Shown here: piece by piece, positions 1-9,013 of the stretch | How positions within the stretch are numbered: the first letter of the stretch is position 1 | Layout: each line of letters begins with the position of its first letter | From: Acetobacter malorum | GTDB taxonomy: Bacteria > Pseudomonadota > Alphaproteobacteria > Acetobacterales > Acetobacteraceae | Assembly (NCBI RefSeq): GCF_001580615.1 | Contig: NZ_LHZC01000056.1 | Coordinates: 186,001-250,000, forward strand | Direction of reading: 5' to 3' | DNA: 64,000 bases | Position numbers and translations under genes: made by a program | Notes under the pieces: generated by a model | Database searches by the model: none | What the model saw: only the letters and a program-made list of their open reading frames with translations | Told to the model about the DNA's origin: nothing

Positions 1-750
1 TACCTTTATGGTACGATTTCTAACGGGTTTAAGGCAGGAACATACTTTGCTGCCCCTGTCTCAGCATCGCAGGCCCTTGATTACGTCCGTCCGGAAAACC
101 TGATTGCTTACGAAGTCGGTGTCAAATCAAGCCTTTTCAAAAACAAGCTGATGCTTGAAGGTTCTTTGTTTGATTACGAATATCATAACAGACAGACCCT
201 GTTTGTTGCGGAAATGCCGGGAAATATCACGTCCCTGAGCCTGGGCACAATTTCACGGGCCCGCACCAGAGGTGGTGAGGTTTCTTCCACCATACATGAT
301 GTGATACCCAATCTTGATCTCAGAGGATCCTTTGCCTACCTCGACGCGCAGGCAACGTCCGCAGTGAACAATATTGGCGGCCTGCCCCTTCTTTCCAATG
401 TAAATGCCCACTCTGCCCTGCCGTTTGCTCCCCGTTTTTCATGGAGCGCCGTTGCACGGTACGGGGTTGATATCAGTCGCTACCGTGTGACATTGCAGGC
501 CAGTTACACATGGAAAGACAATATGCTTGTGGCATTGGGAGACCCCAACGGTCAGACCAACAAAATTGGCTCCATGGGTCTGCGTATGGAGTTCGCTCCT
601 AAAACCAGTAAATGGTCGGCAGCAGTGTATGTGGACAATATGCTCGACAAACACGGCAATGTTTATTCCTTCACAGGGAGTGACAACAGCCGGGCGCAGT
701 ATTTGCAAACACCTCGGTGGGTTGGTGTCGATCTGCACTATAATTTCTGA
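1..750 (+). CDS. TonB-dependent receptor, C-terminal part (5' end outside window)
   Basis: The reading frame is open from base 1 and ends at TGA 748-750, so only the last 249 residues of an outer-membrane beta-barrel receptor are seen. The visible part alternates short aromatic-rich strands and turns (YGTISNGFKAGTY, then GSLFDYEYHNRQTLF). It ends in the typical receptor tail: a conserved VYVDNMLDKHGNVYS-type segment, then RWVGVDLHYNF with a terminal Phe, the signal for BAM-dependent barrel insertion. Plug and TonB box lie upstream of the window. The substrate cannot be told from the barrel. A strong terminator follows, so it is probably not co-transcribed at full level with the enzymes from 810 on, although the spacing is only 59 bases. 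Confidence 0.88.
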   Translation, partial: YLYGTISNGFKAGTYFAAPVSASQALDYVRPENLIAYEVGVKSSLFKNKLMLEGSLFDYEYHNRQTLFVAEMPGNITSLSLGTISRARTRGGEVSSTIHDVIPNLDLRGSFAYLDAQATSAVNNIGGLPLLSNVNAHSALPFAPRFSWSAVARYGVDISRYRVTLQASYTWKDNMLVALGDPNGQTNKIGSMGLRMEFAPKTSKWSAAVYVDNMLDKHGNVYSFTGSDNSRAQYLQTPRWVGVDLHYNF

Positions 751-758
751 CCATCTGC

Positions 759-795
759 GCTGGGTTCAGCATCCCCTATCTGAACCCAGCTTTTT
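759..795 (+). terminator. Rho-independent terminator after TonB receptor
   Basis: A perfect 11-bp stem, GCTGGGTTCAG (759-769) with CTGAACCCAGC (780-790), has a 10-nt loop and is followed directly by five T. This is textbook intrinsic terminator structure, placed nine bases after the receptor stop. Confidence 0.9.
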
Positions 796-809
796 CCCAG
801 GAAATTTCT

Positions 810-1673
810 ATGCGCCTTGAGGTGTTTAAAACGTTATGGGGTGACAGTCGCCCGTGGCAATGCGCCGCAGAGGAAGCGAAAGCCGCTGGCTTTACCGGTC
901 TTGAAGGCCGAATTCCCTCCACCCACACAGACGCACGCCGGAACGCTCAAATCCTGACGGATGAAAATATGCCTTACATTGGCATCATCATGACGGGAGG
1001 TGGCGTGATACCCAAACAGTCGTGTAGCATAGAAGAGCATCTGGAAGATCTAAAGCAGGCGCTTGATCGTGCGGCCCTTATGGCCCCTCGCTTTGTTAAT
1101 GTTCTGGGAGGGAATGACCGTTGGGGCGCCAGTAAGCAGGCAGACTTCATAAACAAAGCCTACGCCATCGCACAGGAGGCTGGAATTCTTTGTGTGTTTG
1201 AAACACACCGTTCCAGAATTCTGGCAAACCCATGGGTTACGCTGGATGTTTTACCGCATCTGGAAAGCAATATTCTTTTCACACTGGATATAAGCCACTG
1301 GGTTGTCTGCTGTGAACGGCTGCTTAATGACCCGGAAGATGACTTCAGTGCCTTTTTCAAAAGGGTGCATCATATACAGGCCCGCATCGGGTATGATCAG
1401 GGGCCACAAGTCCCGCACCCAGCAGCACCTGAGTACACGGCCGCCCGAAAGTTCCATCAAAACGTGTGGGAACAAATCTGGCGATCTCAACAGGAACGGG
1501 GTTACAGCACCTCCACCCTCACGCCAGAATGCGGACCGGATGGATACGTCCATACCCTTCCCTTTACCAACGCCCCCATAGCCGATCTATGGGACCTGAA
1601 TAAATGGATTGGCCAGACAGAGCAGGCCCACTTCAAACAAATCTTCTCTTCGCAAGCTGAACTGGACAGATGA
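810..1673 (+). CDS. Sugar phosphate isomerase/epimerase family protein (xylose isomerase-like TIM barrel)
   Basis: 287 residues, the usual length for AP-endonuclease-2 type TIM barrels such as hydroxypyruvate isomerase and inosose dehydratase. Candidate divalent-metal ligands appear in the family order: Glu131 in FETHR, Asp160 in LDISHW, His187/188 in HHIQARI and Glu240 in TPECGPDGY. An AGGAA ribosome site lies six bases before ATG 810. Its stop overlaps the start of the next gene (ATGA at 1670), indicating translational coupling with the 2-oxoglutarate oxygenase. The reaction is unknown. The family isomerises or epimerises keto-sugars and sugar acids, and the neighbouring oxygenase and aldolase-fold protein suggest catabolism of an unusual polyol or sugar acid. 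No signal peptide is seen, so it should be cytoplasmic. Confidence 0.82.
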   Translation: MRLEVFKTLWGDSRPWQCAAEEAKAAGFTGLEGRIPSTHTDARRNAQILTDENMPYIGIIMTGGGVIPKQSCSIEEHLEDLKQALDRAALMAPRFVNVLGGNDRWGASKQADFINKAYAIAQEAGILCVFETHRSRILANPWVTLDVLPHLESNILFTLDISHWVVCCERLLNDPEDDFSAFFKRVHHIQARIGYDQGPQVPHPAAPEYTAARKFHQNVWEQIWRSQQERGYSTSTLTPECGPDGYVHTLPFTNAPIADLWDLNKWIGQTEQAHFKQIFSSQAELDR

Positions 1674-2713
1674 TTATGACAGAAACCGCTACCTTCACAT
1701 CCATTCCTGTCGTCAATATCGCTGGACTGTACAGCGAGACGTTAGAGGACCGTATGGCTGTCGCTCAACACCTTGGGGACGCGGCCCGCAACGTGGGTTT
1801 TCTGTATATTGCAGGCCACCACGTTCCGGCAGATGTCATTCAAGGCGTGCGTGATGCAGCCAAGGCCTTTTTCGCGCAGCCTTTTGAGCGGAAGATGGAC
1901 TATTATATTGGTGCTTCGGAAACGCATAAGGGCTTTGTACCCGAAGGCGAGGAAGTCTACGGCAGTGGTCGGCCTGACCATAAAGAAGCTTTTGATATTG
2001 GTTTTGAGGTCCCCGCTGACAATCCGCTGGTTCAGGCAGGCACACCTCTGCTGGGCCCCAACAAATGGCCCACTGTTCCGGGTTTCAAAGAGGCTGCGCA
2101 AGCATACTATAAGGCTGTTTTTGCTCTGGGCCGCACGCTATTCCGTGGCTTTGCCCTTACTCTTGGTTTACCCGAAAACTACTTTGACGATCACGCCAAT
2201 TTCCCACCGTCGAAGCTGCGCATGATCCATTATCCTTATGACGCCGAAGCACAGGATGCCCCCGGCATCGGGGCGCATACTGACTATGAGTGCTTTACCA
2301 TCCTGCTTGCTGACCAGCCGGGACTGGAAGTTATGAACGGCAACGGAGAATGGATTGACGCTCCCCCTGTTCCGGGAGCCTTTGTGGTCAATATTGGTGA
2401 CATGCTGGAGGTTATGACAGCCGGCACATTCGTCGCCACTGCGCACCGGGTCAGGAGTGTGAAAGAAGAACGCTATTCTTTCCCGCTCTTTTACGCCTGT
2501 GACTACCATACGCAAATCCGGCCGTTACCAGCCTTTGCCAGCGGCAGCCAGGAATATGAAGCCATTGCTATTGGTGAACATATGTGGGCACAGGCACTCC
2601 AAACCTATCAATACCTTGCACGTCGCGTAGAAGCTGGCACATTGGCTCTTCCTGCCGGTGCACGCAGAACAGCAACTTTTGGTCATTTCAAAAAGACAAA
2701 AGAAGTGTCCTGA
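1670..2713 (+). CDS. 2-oxoglutarate/Fe(II)-dependent oxygenase, isopenicillin N synthase-like
   Basis: 347 residues with the full non-haem iron facial triad: His203 and Asp205 in GAHTDYE and His259 in TAHRV. Arg268 and Ser270 in RYSFPLF bind the 2-oxoglutarate carboxylate. The N-terminus (IPVVNIAGL) is the DIOX_N-like start of the isopenicillin-N-synthase superfamily. ATG 1670 overlaps the upstream stop; a second ATG at 1676 is also possible. The family hydroxylates or oxidatively cleaves small molecules, using O2 and 2-oxoglutarate. The substrate is not deducible, but co-transcription with an isomerase-type barrel and a class II aldolase-fold protein points to carbohydrate-like or aromatic-ether catabolism rather than antibiotic synthesis. 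Confidence 0.88.
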   Translation: MIMTETATFTSIPVVNIAGLYSETLEDRMAVAQHLGDAARNVGFLYIAGHHVPADVIQGVRDAAKAFFAQPFERKMDYYIGASETHKGFVPEGEEVYGSGRPDHKEAFDIGFEVPADNPLVQAGTPLLGPNKWPTVPGFKEAAQAYYKAVFALGRTLFRGFALTLGLPENYFDDHANFPPSKLRMIHYPYDAEAQDAPGIGAHTDYECFTILLADQPGLEVMNGNGEWIDAPPVPGAFVVNIGDMLEVMTAGTFVATAHRVRSVKEERYSFPLFYACDYHTQIRPLPAFASGSQEYEAIAIGEHMWAQALQTYQYLARRVEAGTLALPAGARRTATFGHFKKTKEVS

Positions 2714-2722
2714 AGAAAGAAG

Positions 2723-3469
2723 ATGACAATGCCGAATATCTCCTCAACAGAACAAGCCCTGCGTGAAGATTTAGCCGCAGCCTACCGGCTGATGGCGCAC
2801 TTCAACATGACCGACCTTGTTTATACCCACCTTTCCGTCCGTCTGCCGGGTGATGACCATCGGTTTCTGGTCAATCCATATGGACTGTTGTTTGAAGAAA
2901 TTACAGCCAGCTCTCTCGTCGTTGTGGATGCGGATGGCCAGCCAAAGCAGGAAACATCCTGGCCGGTTAATCCCGCAGGTTTTGTCATTCATTCCGCTGT
3001 GCATCGTAGCCGCCCGGATGCCGCCTGCGTGATGCACACTCATACTGTGCCAGGTATGGTTGTGGCTGCACAGGATACCAACATTCTGCCCTTGAATCAG
3101 ATCAATATTGAGTTTTACGGCTCAGTCGGGTTTCACCCCTATGAGGGCATTGCCGCTGACGATAATCTAAGCGAACGTGAACGTCTGGTGCGTGATCTTG
3201 GCACGAATAGTGCCCTGATTCTGCAAAACCACGGTTTGCTGACTGTGGGGGAAACCGTTGCACGGGCATTTTACCGCATGTATTATCTGGAACAGGCGTG
3301 CCGCATTCAAATTGCAGCACAAGCAACGGGAGTGCCTTTATACACGCCTTCCGAAGATAAAATTCTCAGAACTAAAAAACAATTTGATGAAGATCCGGAC
3401 CAGGGCCGCATGATCTGGTCTGCGTTAAAACGCAAACTTGACCGAGAACAGCCCGATTATAAGATGTAA
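2723..3469 (+). CDS. Class II aldolase/adducin family protein
   Basis: 248 residues of the FucA/AraD fold. The zinc site is visible as His105 and His107 (HTHTVPG) and His170 (LQNHGLLT). The Glu that acts as general base in FucA lies before the HxH motif; here that stretch reads NPAGFVIH with no Glu. Aldol chemistry is therefore uncertain, and the protein belongs to the adducin-like side of the family (epimerases, decarboxylases, unknowns). It starts nine bases after the oxygenase stop, with an AAGAAAG purine stretch in front, and closes the operon. A terminator follows at 3543. A second adducin-like gene with the same motif pattern is at 45119-45925. Confidence 0.85.
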   Translation: MTMPNISSTEQALREDLAAAYRLMAHFNMTDLVYTHLSVRLPGDDHRFLVNPYGLLFEEITASSLVVVDADGQPKQETSWPVNPAGFVIHSAVHRSRPDAACVMHTHTVPGMVVAAQDTNILPLNQINIEFYGSVGFHPYEGIAADDNLSERERLVRDLGTNSALILQNHGLLTVGETVARAFYRMYYLEQACRIQIAAQATGVPLYTPSEDKILRTKKQFDEDPDQGRMIWSALKRKLDREQPDYKM

Positions 3470-3542
3470 ATTAATAGTCTCTGCTTAAAAAAGCAGAAAG
3501 TCTGCGGCATGTTACCGCCAGATGTGCCCGATGAGAGAACAG

Positions 3543-3581
3543 TCCGGAAGCAGGTCGTATCCTCCGCTTCCGGATTTTTTT
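3543..3581 (+). terminator. Rho-independent terminator after isomerase-oxygenase-aldolase operon
   Basis: Perfect 9-bp stem TCCGGAAGC (3543-3551) with GCTTCCGGA (3566-3574), a 14-nt loop and seven T. It separates the three-gene operon from the lipase gene. Confidence 0.9.
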
Positions 3582-3649
3582 CAAACATAGGTGCCTTTTT
3601 ACAAATTCTATGGTTTCATACCGTTATCAAAACAGAAATGGCGTGAAAC

Positions 3650-4987
3650 ATGTCTTTTACAATGCCGGAAAAATTTTCGAAAACATGCCTTCTGCTGGCT
3701 CAAAGCCTACAGTGGCCTCTTGCGCGCAAATCGAACACTCAAAGATACAGCGGGAAGAAAGCTGCACGTATGGCATTGCTCTCAGGTGCCACAATCATGG
3801 CGCTCAGCGCAGGACAGCATGCCTTTGGGCAGACAGCGCTGCCAAAAAACATTCCTGAAGGGCTTAAGCTTGAAGCCGATCAGGCTCTGCCGATTACCCC
3901 TTTCTATACAGATAACACCCTCGCCAATACGCCATCATGGCCCGGTGCCCTAATCCGCGCTGAAAAAGTAACAGATTACGCTATCCCGGCAGGCATGACG
4001 GCATGGCGCATCCTGTATCATTCCCTTGATGCTGAACGTCATGACGTCACCACATCTGCTTTCGTGCTACTTCCTGCTGGACCTGCCCCAGCCGGCGGCT
4101 GGCCGATGGTTGCGTGGGCTCATGGCACCAGTGGTGTCGCCCAGCCCTGCGCTCCTTCATTAATGAAAGATCTCTACTATGGGGATGAAGGGCTGTTTGA
4201 ATTCCCCAAAGCAGGTCTGGCAGTCGTTGCGACCGACTATCATGGTGAAGGCACGCCCGGTGCTCATCAATATATGAACAAGCTCGCTCAGGGCTACGAT
4301 GTCATTTACTCCGTTGCTGCGGCGCATGAGGCGCTTCCGGGCCTACTGAGCCAGAAGTGGGTGGCTGATGGTCATTCGCAGGGCGGCATGGCCTCCTGGA
4401 GCGTGGGGGAAATGGAGCAACAGATGAACAACCCGGATTATCTGGGAACAGTCTCCGTTTCCGGCACAGTCGACATGCTCGACTTTATTGCCCCCAAACC
4501 CGAAGAGATTGGAGCCCCCTTCTACTTCCCCATGGTGGCCTATGGCCTGAAGGCCCGTTATCCGGACTTTGACGTCAAAACTGTTCTCTCCAAAGAGGGG
4601 TATGAGCATTACCCTCTGATTGCGACAAAAGCCTGCTGGTTTACTGGCTATGCAGCGTATCTGGGCAAAACAAGCTCGCAGATTATGAAGCCCAACTGGA
4701 CCAAATTGCCTGCGGTGCAAGCCATGCTGAAAGAAGACCGTATGGGGGATGAACCCGTCAAAGGACCATTGATGGTCCTTACCGGCGGCGGAGATGTTTC
4801 TGTTCCTCCGGGCGGCGTCAGGAAAACAGCGCATAAAGCCTGTAGAAACGGTATTAAACTCTTTTTCCATCTTTATCCCGGCCTTGATCATGACCCGACC
4901 ATGATCAATTCTACGCAGGATCAAATTGCGTGGATCAAAGATCGCTTTGCAGGCAAACCCTTCAATGAAAATTGCGGCACATTCTAA
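3650..4987 (+). CDS. Secreted lipase/esterase, alpha/beta hydrolase (secretory lipase-like)
   Basis: 445 residues from ATG 3650. The nucleophile elbow is GHSQGG with Ser243. A downstream Asp and His are supplied by the DVSVPPGG and GLDHDPTM regions, as in LIP-family secretory lipases and related prolyl-oligopeptidase-like esterases. The N-terminus carries a late hydrophobic stretch from Met41 (MALLSGATIMALSA) ending in HAFGQ. The true start may therefore be ATG 3770, giving a normal Sec signal peptide; the longer start would give an unusually long n-region. It is flanked by a terminator upstream and a minus-strand regulator downstream, so it is probably monocistronic. The substrate would be an ester in the periplasm or outside; lipid specificity is not shown by the sequence. 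Confidence 0.8.
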   Translation: MSFTMPEKFSKTCLLLAQSLQWPLARKSNTQRYSGKKAARMALLSGATIMALSAGQHAFGQTALPKNIPEGLKLEADQALPITPFYTDNTLANTPSWPGALIRAEKVTDYAIPAGMTAWRILYHSLDAERHDVTTSAFVLLPAGPAPAGGWPMVAWAHGTSGVAQPCAPSLMKDLYYGDEGLFEFPKAGLAVVATDYHGEGTPGAHQYMNKLAQGYDVIYSVAAAHEALPGLLSQKWVADGHSQGGMASWSVGEMEQQMNNPDYLGTVSVSGTVDMLDFIAPKPEEIGAPFYFPMVAYGLKARYPDFDVKTVLSKEGYEHYPLIATKACWFTGYAAYLGKTSSQIMKPNWTKLPAVQAMLKEDRMGDEPVKGPLMVLTGGGDVSVPPGGVRKTAHKACRNGIKLFFHLYPGLDHDPTMINSTQDQIAWIKDRFAGKPFNENCGTF

Positions 4988-5202
4988 TTTTTAATGATCA
5001 GCAGCCTCCCTCGGTGGGGCAGGTAAAATCTTCATACAGAGCTTAAGAAACTCGAGCGTATCGAAAGAACAGGATGGCGAGATCCGTAAAAAAGACCACT
5101 CTGTCATCCTGCGTCTTTGCTTTTATGAATTTCAATATCCAGCACGCCTGACGCTCCGGATGCGACATGCCAAATCATTGACCATAAATAAAGCGCCCAC
5201 TC

Positions 5203-5844
5203 TCATTCTGTTAAAAGGCCTTTCATTTCGGAATTCAAAATCGATTTACAAATATCCTTTGCCTCAAGGGCAACATTGGGATTCCGACTGACCAGCGCTT
5301 TAACAATACACCCATCAATAATAGTGGTCAGCATGGAAGTAAGGCGTATGGGGGCTTCAAACCCCGCCTCTTCACACAAATGGATCAGATAGTCGTCCAT
5401 TTTCTGTTTGTGAGTTTTAAAAATACGTCTGATTTCAGCAGACTGGTCATCAAATTCTATAGCGGCTTTCATGACCAGACAGCCAAAATAGTCTTTCCGT
5501 TCAAACCAGACGAACAGCGCATCAAAAATGAACAGAAGCCGCCCATAACGTGGATCTGGCGTAGGCGCGTTGACCGAGGCAAAAAACCATTCCCGCCACT
5601 GCTCGGCCTCCTTTTCGAGTGCAGCAGAAACCAGTCCGTCCTTGGTGGCAAAGCGGTTGTATAACGTCATTTTTGAAACCCCGGCCCGCGAGATGATCTT
5701 CTCTATCCCGGTATTTCGGATGCCATTACGGCAGAACAGCCAGATGGCCGCTGTAATCAGCGCCTCCCCCGCATCACTTACCTGTTCGTCTGGTTCCGCG
5801 TCGGGTGCGTAGGTCGGGTGGAGCATAGGGGCGGGTTCAGTCAT
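5203..5844 (-). CDS. TetR/AcrR family transcriptional regulator
   Basis: 213 residues. The N-terminal helix-turn-helix spans about residues 28-75 (ALITAAIWLFCRNGIRNTGI, then AGVSKMTLYNRFATKDGL), with the canonical VSKMTLYNRF recognition helix. The C-terminal ligand domain has the TetR_C pattern (RIFKTHKQKMDDYLIHLCEEAG). It is transcribed divergently from the OsmC/flavoenzyme/cyanase block, with 114 bp between the two starts. It is the obvious candidate repressor of that block and of itself. The inducer is unknown; a small hydrophobic or reactive substrate of the block is plausible by analogy with other TetR members. Confidence 0.92.
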   Translation of the reverse strand: MTEPAPMLHPTYAPDAEPDEQVSDAGEALITAAIWLFCRNGIRNTGIEKIISRAGVSKMTLYNRFATKDGLVSAALEKEAEQWREWFFASVNAPTPDPRYGRLLFIFDALFVWFERKDYFGCLVMKAAIEFDDQSAEIRRIFKTHKQKMDDYLIHLCEEAGFEAPIRLTSMLTTIIDGCIVKALVSRNPNVALEAKDICKSILNSEMKGLLTE

Positions 5845-5872
5845 GGCGGTTTTTTACCATAGAGTTATTTTA

Positions 5873-5900
5873 TTGACGAGGTAGACAGACCGGTATACCC
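5873..5900. promoter_or_regulatory. Divergent promoter with candidate TetR operator
   Basis: TTGACG at 5873-5878 and TATACC at 5894-5899 (15-bp spacing, short) face the OsmC gene. Between them lies GACAGACCGGTATACC. GACAGACCGGT is the half-site type that many TetR/AcrR operators repeat symmetrically; only one half matches well here. It sits between the regulator and the cluster it faces. Assignment is by position and resemblance only. Confidence 0.4.
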
Positions 5901-5958
5901 ATAAATAACGATTCGGAATGATATTACCACAATAAATAGTTGTTTAGGGAGTTTCTTC

Positions 5959-6501
5959 ATGTCTGAAGCCACCAAAGTCACCACCTACCTCCGCCCGATC
6001 GACCGGGATGGCCTTCTTAAATTTGCAGAAAAAGGCAAAGCAAACCCCAACGGTCAGGGCACCAACAAAGTACGCACCATTACCGATGGCCAGTACCGGA
6101 CCCTGAGTTATGTGGAAGGGCATGAGCCCGTGGTTGTGGATGAGCCGCTCCACCTGTTCGGGCAGAACACTGCGCCTGCGCCGGGCGAAATTGTTCTGTC
6201 TGCTCTTGGGGGCTGCCTTGCCGTGGGCATTACCGCCGTGGCCACCTACCGGCAGGTCAGGCTGAGCAAACTGGAACTCTGGCTGGAGGGGGATATCGGC
6301 AATACGGCTGCCTGGGGGGCCGGCGGAGCCGAACGCCGCCCGGAGGAGATGGGGTTCCGGCAGGTGCGGGTCCGCGTCAACGTAGAAGGTGACGCCCCGC
6401 GCGAGGTTCTGAACGAGATTGTTGAACACGCCAATTATTTCTCGCCCGTTGCCAACACCCTGCGCAATCCGGTGCCCCTGACTGTCACTCTCGCGGACTG
6501 A
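5959..6501 (+). CDS. OsmC family protein
   Basis: 180 residues of the OsmC/Ohr fold. The first conserved cysteine is Cys86 in SALGGCLAVG. At the second conserved site, where peroxidatic family members read CPV, this protein has Ser162 in NYFSPVANTL. It therefore lacks the two-cysteine pair of true thiol peroxidases and may instead bind or carry a substrate, or use one thiol. AGGGAG lies seven bases before ATG 5959. It is the first gene of a tightly spaced series (next start four bases after its stop). Being first in a flavin/rubredoxin/cyanase operon suggests a role in handling a reactive sulfur or nitrile-type intermediate. This is inference. Confidence 0.85.
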   Translation: MSEATKVTTYLRPIDRDGLLKFAEKGKANPNGQGTNKVRTITDGQYRTLSYVEGHEPVVVDEPLHLFGQNTAPAPGEIVLSALGGCLAVGITAVATYRQVRLSKLELWLEGDIGNTAAWGAGGAERRPEEMGFRQVRVRVNVEGDAPREVLNEIVEHANYFSPVANTLRNPVPLTVTLAD

Positions 6502-6505
6502 TTGC

Positions 6506-7666
6506 ATGATGCTGCCACACATCTCACACCCGATGTCCGACCTCCCCCCAGAAGCCGCGTCCACGACCGGGAACAACGGCTGTGATGATGTGTCCAGCAG
6601 GATCGAACAGATTGCCCAAACCCGTCTGAGCAGCCTTGCCAGCACTATAGATCAGGAAGGCTACTACCCGCTCGACGTGCTGGAGGAACTGGCGCAGGCG
6701 GGGCTGTTTTCCCCCCTAGCCAGCAAGGACAACCCCGATCTGGTGCAGGCTGTGCGCGGGGTGTCCGCAGTGTCGCGCTGGTGCGGCTCTACCGGCTTTC
6801 TGGTTTGGTGCCACATGGCGTGCGCCCTTTATCTGGCAGCCGCCCCTGATGCCAGCCTGAATACGGACCTGCTGGCCCTGCACCTCAAGGGTGCGCGTTT
6901 TGGGGGGACAGCGCTTTCCAACCCCATAAAGGCGCAGGCCGGAATAGAAAAAATGGCCCTGCATGCAACCCGTGTTGCAGGGGGCTATCTGGTCGACGGC
7001 ACCTTGCCATGGGTCAGCCATATTGCGCAGGGGCAGTATTGCGGCGCTGTTGCCAGTCTGGGAGAGGACCGAACTGAGCAGGTCCTGTTCCTGCTCCGGC
7101 TGGATAAGCCGGAACTCCTTTTCAAATGCCCGCATTTTTCGGGCATGGAAGGCACCAGCACCTGGGGCATACGCTTACAGGCTCACTTTGTGCCCGAGCA
7201 GGATGTTATTGCCTCCCCCGCAGCACCGCTGCTGAAACAGATCAAAGTCCCATTCCTGCTTTTGCAATGCGGTATGGCTGCTGGCATCATTCAGGGCGCG
7301 ATCGACAGCATGGAGGAGGTCGAAGGACCGCTGGGCCACGTTAACCAGTATCTGCATGATCGCCCCGATACGCTGGCTTCTGAATTAAAAACTCTTGAAG
7401 AGCGCCTTATATTTCTGGCGCGTAACCCGGCACCCCAAGACAAAGGCTACATGCTGGATGTGCTGGATATACGCGCCCACGGGGCCGAACTGGCCCTGCG
7501 CGCAACGCAGTCCGCACTGCTGCACCAAGGGGCGCGTGGCTATCTGAGCAGCGCGGCACCACAACGGCGCGTGCGCGAGGCCCAGTTTATGGCCATTGTC
7601 ACACCCGCCATCAAACACCTGCGTTATGAGATGGATCGCCTTTCCCAAGAGGAAATGCCCGTATGA
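6506..7666 (+). CDS. Acyl-CoA dehydrogenase-like flavoprotein (SfnC/DszC-type monooxygenase candidate)
   Basis: 386 residues. The N-terminal helical domain ([20 protein letters not shown]), a middle beta-domain with a substrate-pocket segment [14 protein letters not shown], and C-terminal helices ending in LRYEMDRL follow the acyl-CoA dehydrogenase fold. No good CoA-type catalytic Glu motif is apparent. The gene sits among rubredoxin-reductase and transport genes rather than beta-oxidation genes. This fits the FMN/FAD-dependent monooxygenase branch (DszC, SfnC, amine N-hydroxylases) better than fatty-acid oxidation. It has the same potential length (386-387 codons) as the interrupted homologue at 41724-42887. 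Its stop overlaps the next start (ATGA, 7663), so the electron-transfer fusion protein is its likely redox partner. Confidence 0.8.
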   Translation: MMLPHISHPMSDLPPEAASTTGNNGCDDVSSRIEQIAQTRLSSLASTIDQEGYYPLDVLEELAQAGLFSPLASKDNPDLVQAVRGVSAVSRWCGSTGFLVWCHMACALYLAAAPDASLNTDLLALHLKGARFGGTALSNPIKAQAGIEKMALHATRVAGGYLVDGTLPWVSHIAQGQYCGAVASLGEDRTEQVLFLLRLDKPELLFKCPHFSGMEGTSTWGIRLQAHFVPEQDVIASPAAPLLKQIKVPFLLLQCGMAAGIIQGAIDSMEEVEGPLGHVNQYLHDRPDTLASELKTLEERLIFLARNPAPQDKGYMLDVLDIRAHGAELALRATQSALLHQGARGYLSSAAPQRRVREAQFMAIVTPAIKHLRYEMDRLSQEEMPV

Positions 7667-9009
7667 ACGCACCAGCCTACCCTACCTCTGTCACATTATA
7701 TATCTGCAAGGTTTGCGGCTGGATCTATGATGAAAGCAAGGGGGACCCGGATAGCGGTCTGCCACCCGGTACACGCTTTGAAGATATTCCCGATGACTGG
7801 TACTGCCCCTTATGCGGGGTAGGAAAAGCTGACTTTGAGCCCCTTCCCCAACAGCCCCCTACCCTAGCCTCACCAGACCAGAACGTCCGCCCCGCCAGCG
7901 TAAGGAATACAGGGGCGACAAGCACTGCCATTGTGATTGTAGGAGGTGGCGCGGCAGGCTGGAGTGTCGCCCGCAGGCTGCGGGCGCTGGACCCACTTGT
8001 CCCTATTACGCTGGTTTCAGCCTGCACAGCAGATGTGTACGCCAAACCCGAACTGTCCGTTGCTCTCTCTCGTGGGCTGGATGCCACAGGCCTGCGGCAG
8101 GAGACCGGGCAGGACGCCGCGCAACGCCTGCATGTAACCCTACTGCCGCAAACCGTTGCCGTGGGCATAGACCCGCACGCACAGCGTTTGCGCACCACAC
8201 GCGGCACCCTACCCTACAGCAAGCTTATTCTGGCTCAGGGGGCGTGCCCTGTTGAGCACCCCGCCTTTCCCGCCAGCCTGGTCTGGCGGATAAACACGCT
8301 GGCCGCATGGGCCGCGCTACGCACACAGCTCGGCCAGAACGCACGCAGGATTGTTATTGTGGGTGCCGGGCTTGTCGGGTGCGAACTGGCGGAAGATGCG
8401 GCACGGGCAGGCCACTCCGTTACACTGGTATACCGAGGCAAATACCCGCTTGCCTCGCTGCTACCCGCACAGGCAGGTGCGCGGCTGCAACAGCAGTTAA
8501 GGAGCTGCGGTGTAGCGCTTATTCCGGAAGCCATAGTATCCTCCGTCAAGCGAACGGAACACGGCACTATGGTCCAGCTTGAGACGGGAGAGGCACTAAC
8601 CGCCGATTACGTTATTGCCGCCATTGGCCTCCAAACCGACCTGAGGCTGGCGCACATGGCCGGGTTACAGACGGACCAAGGCATTGCGGTGAACGCGCAG
8701 ACGCTGCAAACCAGCAACCCCGCCATCTATGCCCTTGGCGACTGCATCAGTCTGGATGGGCAACCCTGCCGCTATATTGGCCCTATTGCCCCCCAGGCCG
8801 ACGCCATTGCTCATGCCGTTCTGGGCCTGCCCTATGAAGGCTACCACCACAGCCCGCCCGCCATACGCCTGAAAAACCGTAGCCTGCCGCTGGAACTGCG
8901 CGGCCAGCCCGACCCTGCATTAGTCTGGCACACCATACACAACACACCGGAGCGGCTGGTCATGCAGCAACGCCACGATGGTACCGTTACCGCAACTCTG
9001 GAGGTCTGA
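7663..9009 (+). CDS. Rubredoxin fused to NAD(P)H-dependent FAD reductase
   Basis: 448 residues in two parts. Residues 11-60 are a complete rubredoxin with Cys15, Cys18, Cys48 and Cys51 (YICKVCGW and YCPLCGVG) and the conserved [10 protein letters not shown] loop. After a Pro/Gln-rich linker, residues 88-448 form a rubredoxin-NAD+ reductase-type flavoprotein. It has an FAD dinucleotide fold (GGGAAG, 94-99), an NAD(P)H fold (GAGLVG, 234-239) and the second FAD motif IYALGDC. Electrons would pass NAD(P)H to FAD to Fe(Cys)4 and on to an acceptor, possibly the flavoenzyme encoded just upstream, whose stop it overlaps. Rubredoxin and its reductase are usually separate genes; here they are joined. 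It is cytoplasmic. Confidence 0.93.
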   Translation: MNAPAYPTSVTLYICKVCGWIYDESKGDPDSGLPPGTRFEDIPDDWYCPLCGVGKADFEPLPQQPPTLASPDQNVRPASVRNTGATSTAIVIVGGGAAGWSVARRLRALDPLVPITLVSACTADVYAKPELSVALSRGLDATGLRQETGQDAAQRLHVTLLPQTVAVGIDPHAQRLRTTRGTLPYSKLILAQGACPVEHPAFPASLVWRINTLAAWAALRTQLGQNARRIVIVGAGLVGCELAEDAARAGHSVTLVYRGKYPLASLLPAQAGARLQQQLRSCGVALIPEAIVSSVKRTEHGTMVQLETGEALTADYVIAAIGLQTDLRLAHMAGLQTDQGIAVNAQTLQTSNPAIYALGDCISLDGQPCRYIGPIAPQADAIAHAVLGLPYEGYHHSPPAIRLKNRSLPLELRGQPDPALVWHTIHNTPERLVMQQRHDGTVTATLEV

Positions 9010-9013
9010 TGAT

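Noticed and set aside
4343-4924. 193-residue open frame on the minus strand
   Set aside because: Lies wholly inside the lipase gene, shows no family motif and no ribosome site.
5944-6645. 233-residue open frame on the minus strand
   Set aside because: Antisense to the OsmC and flavoenzyme genes, which have clear motifs; no domain seen.
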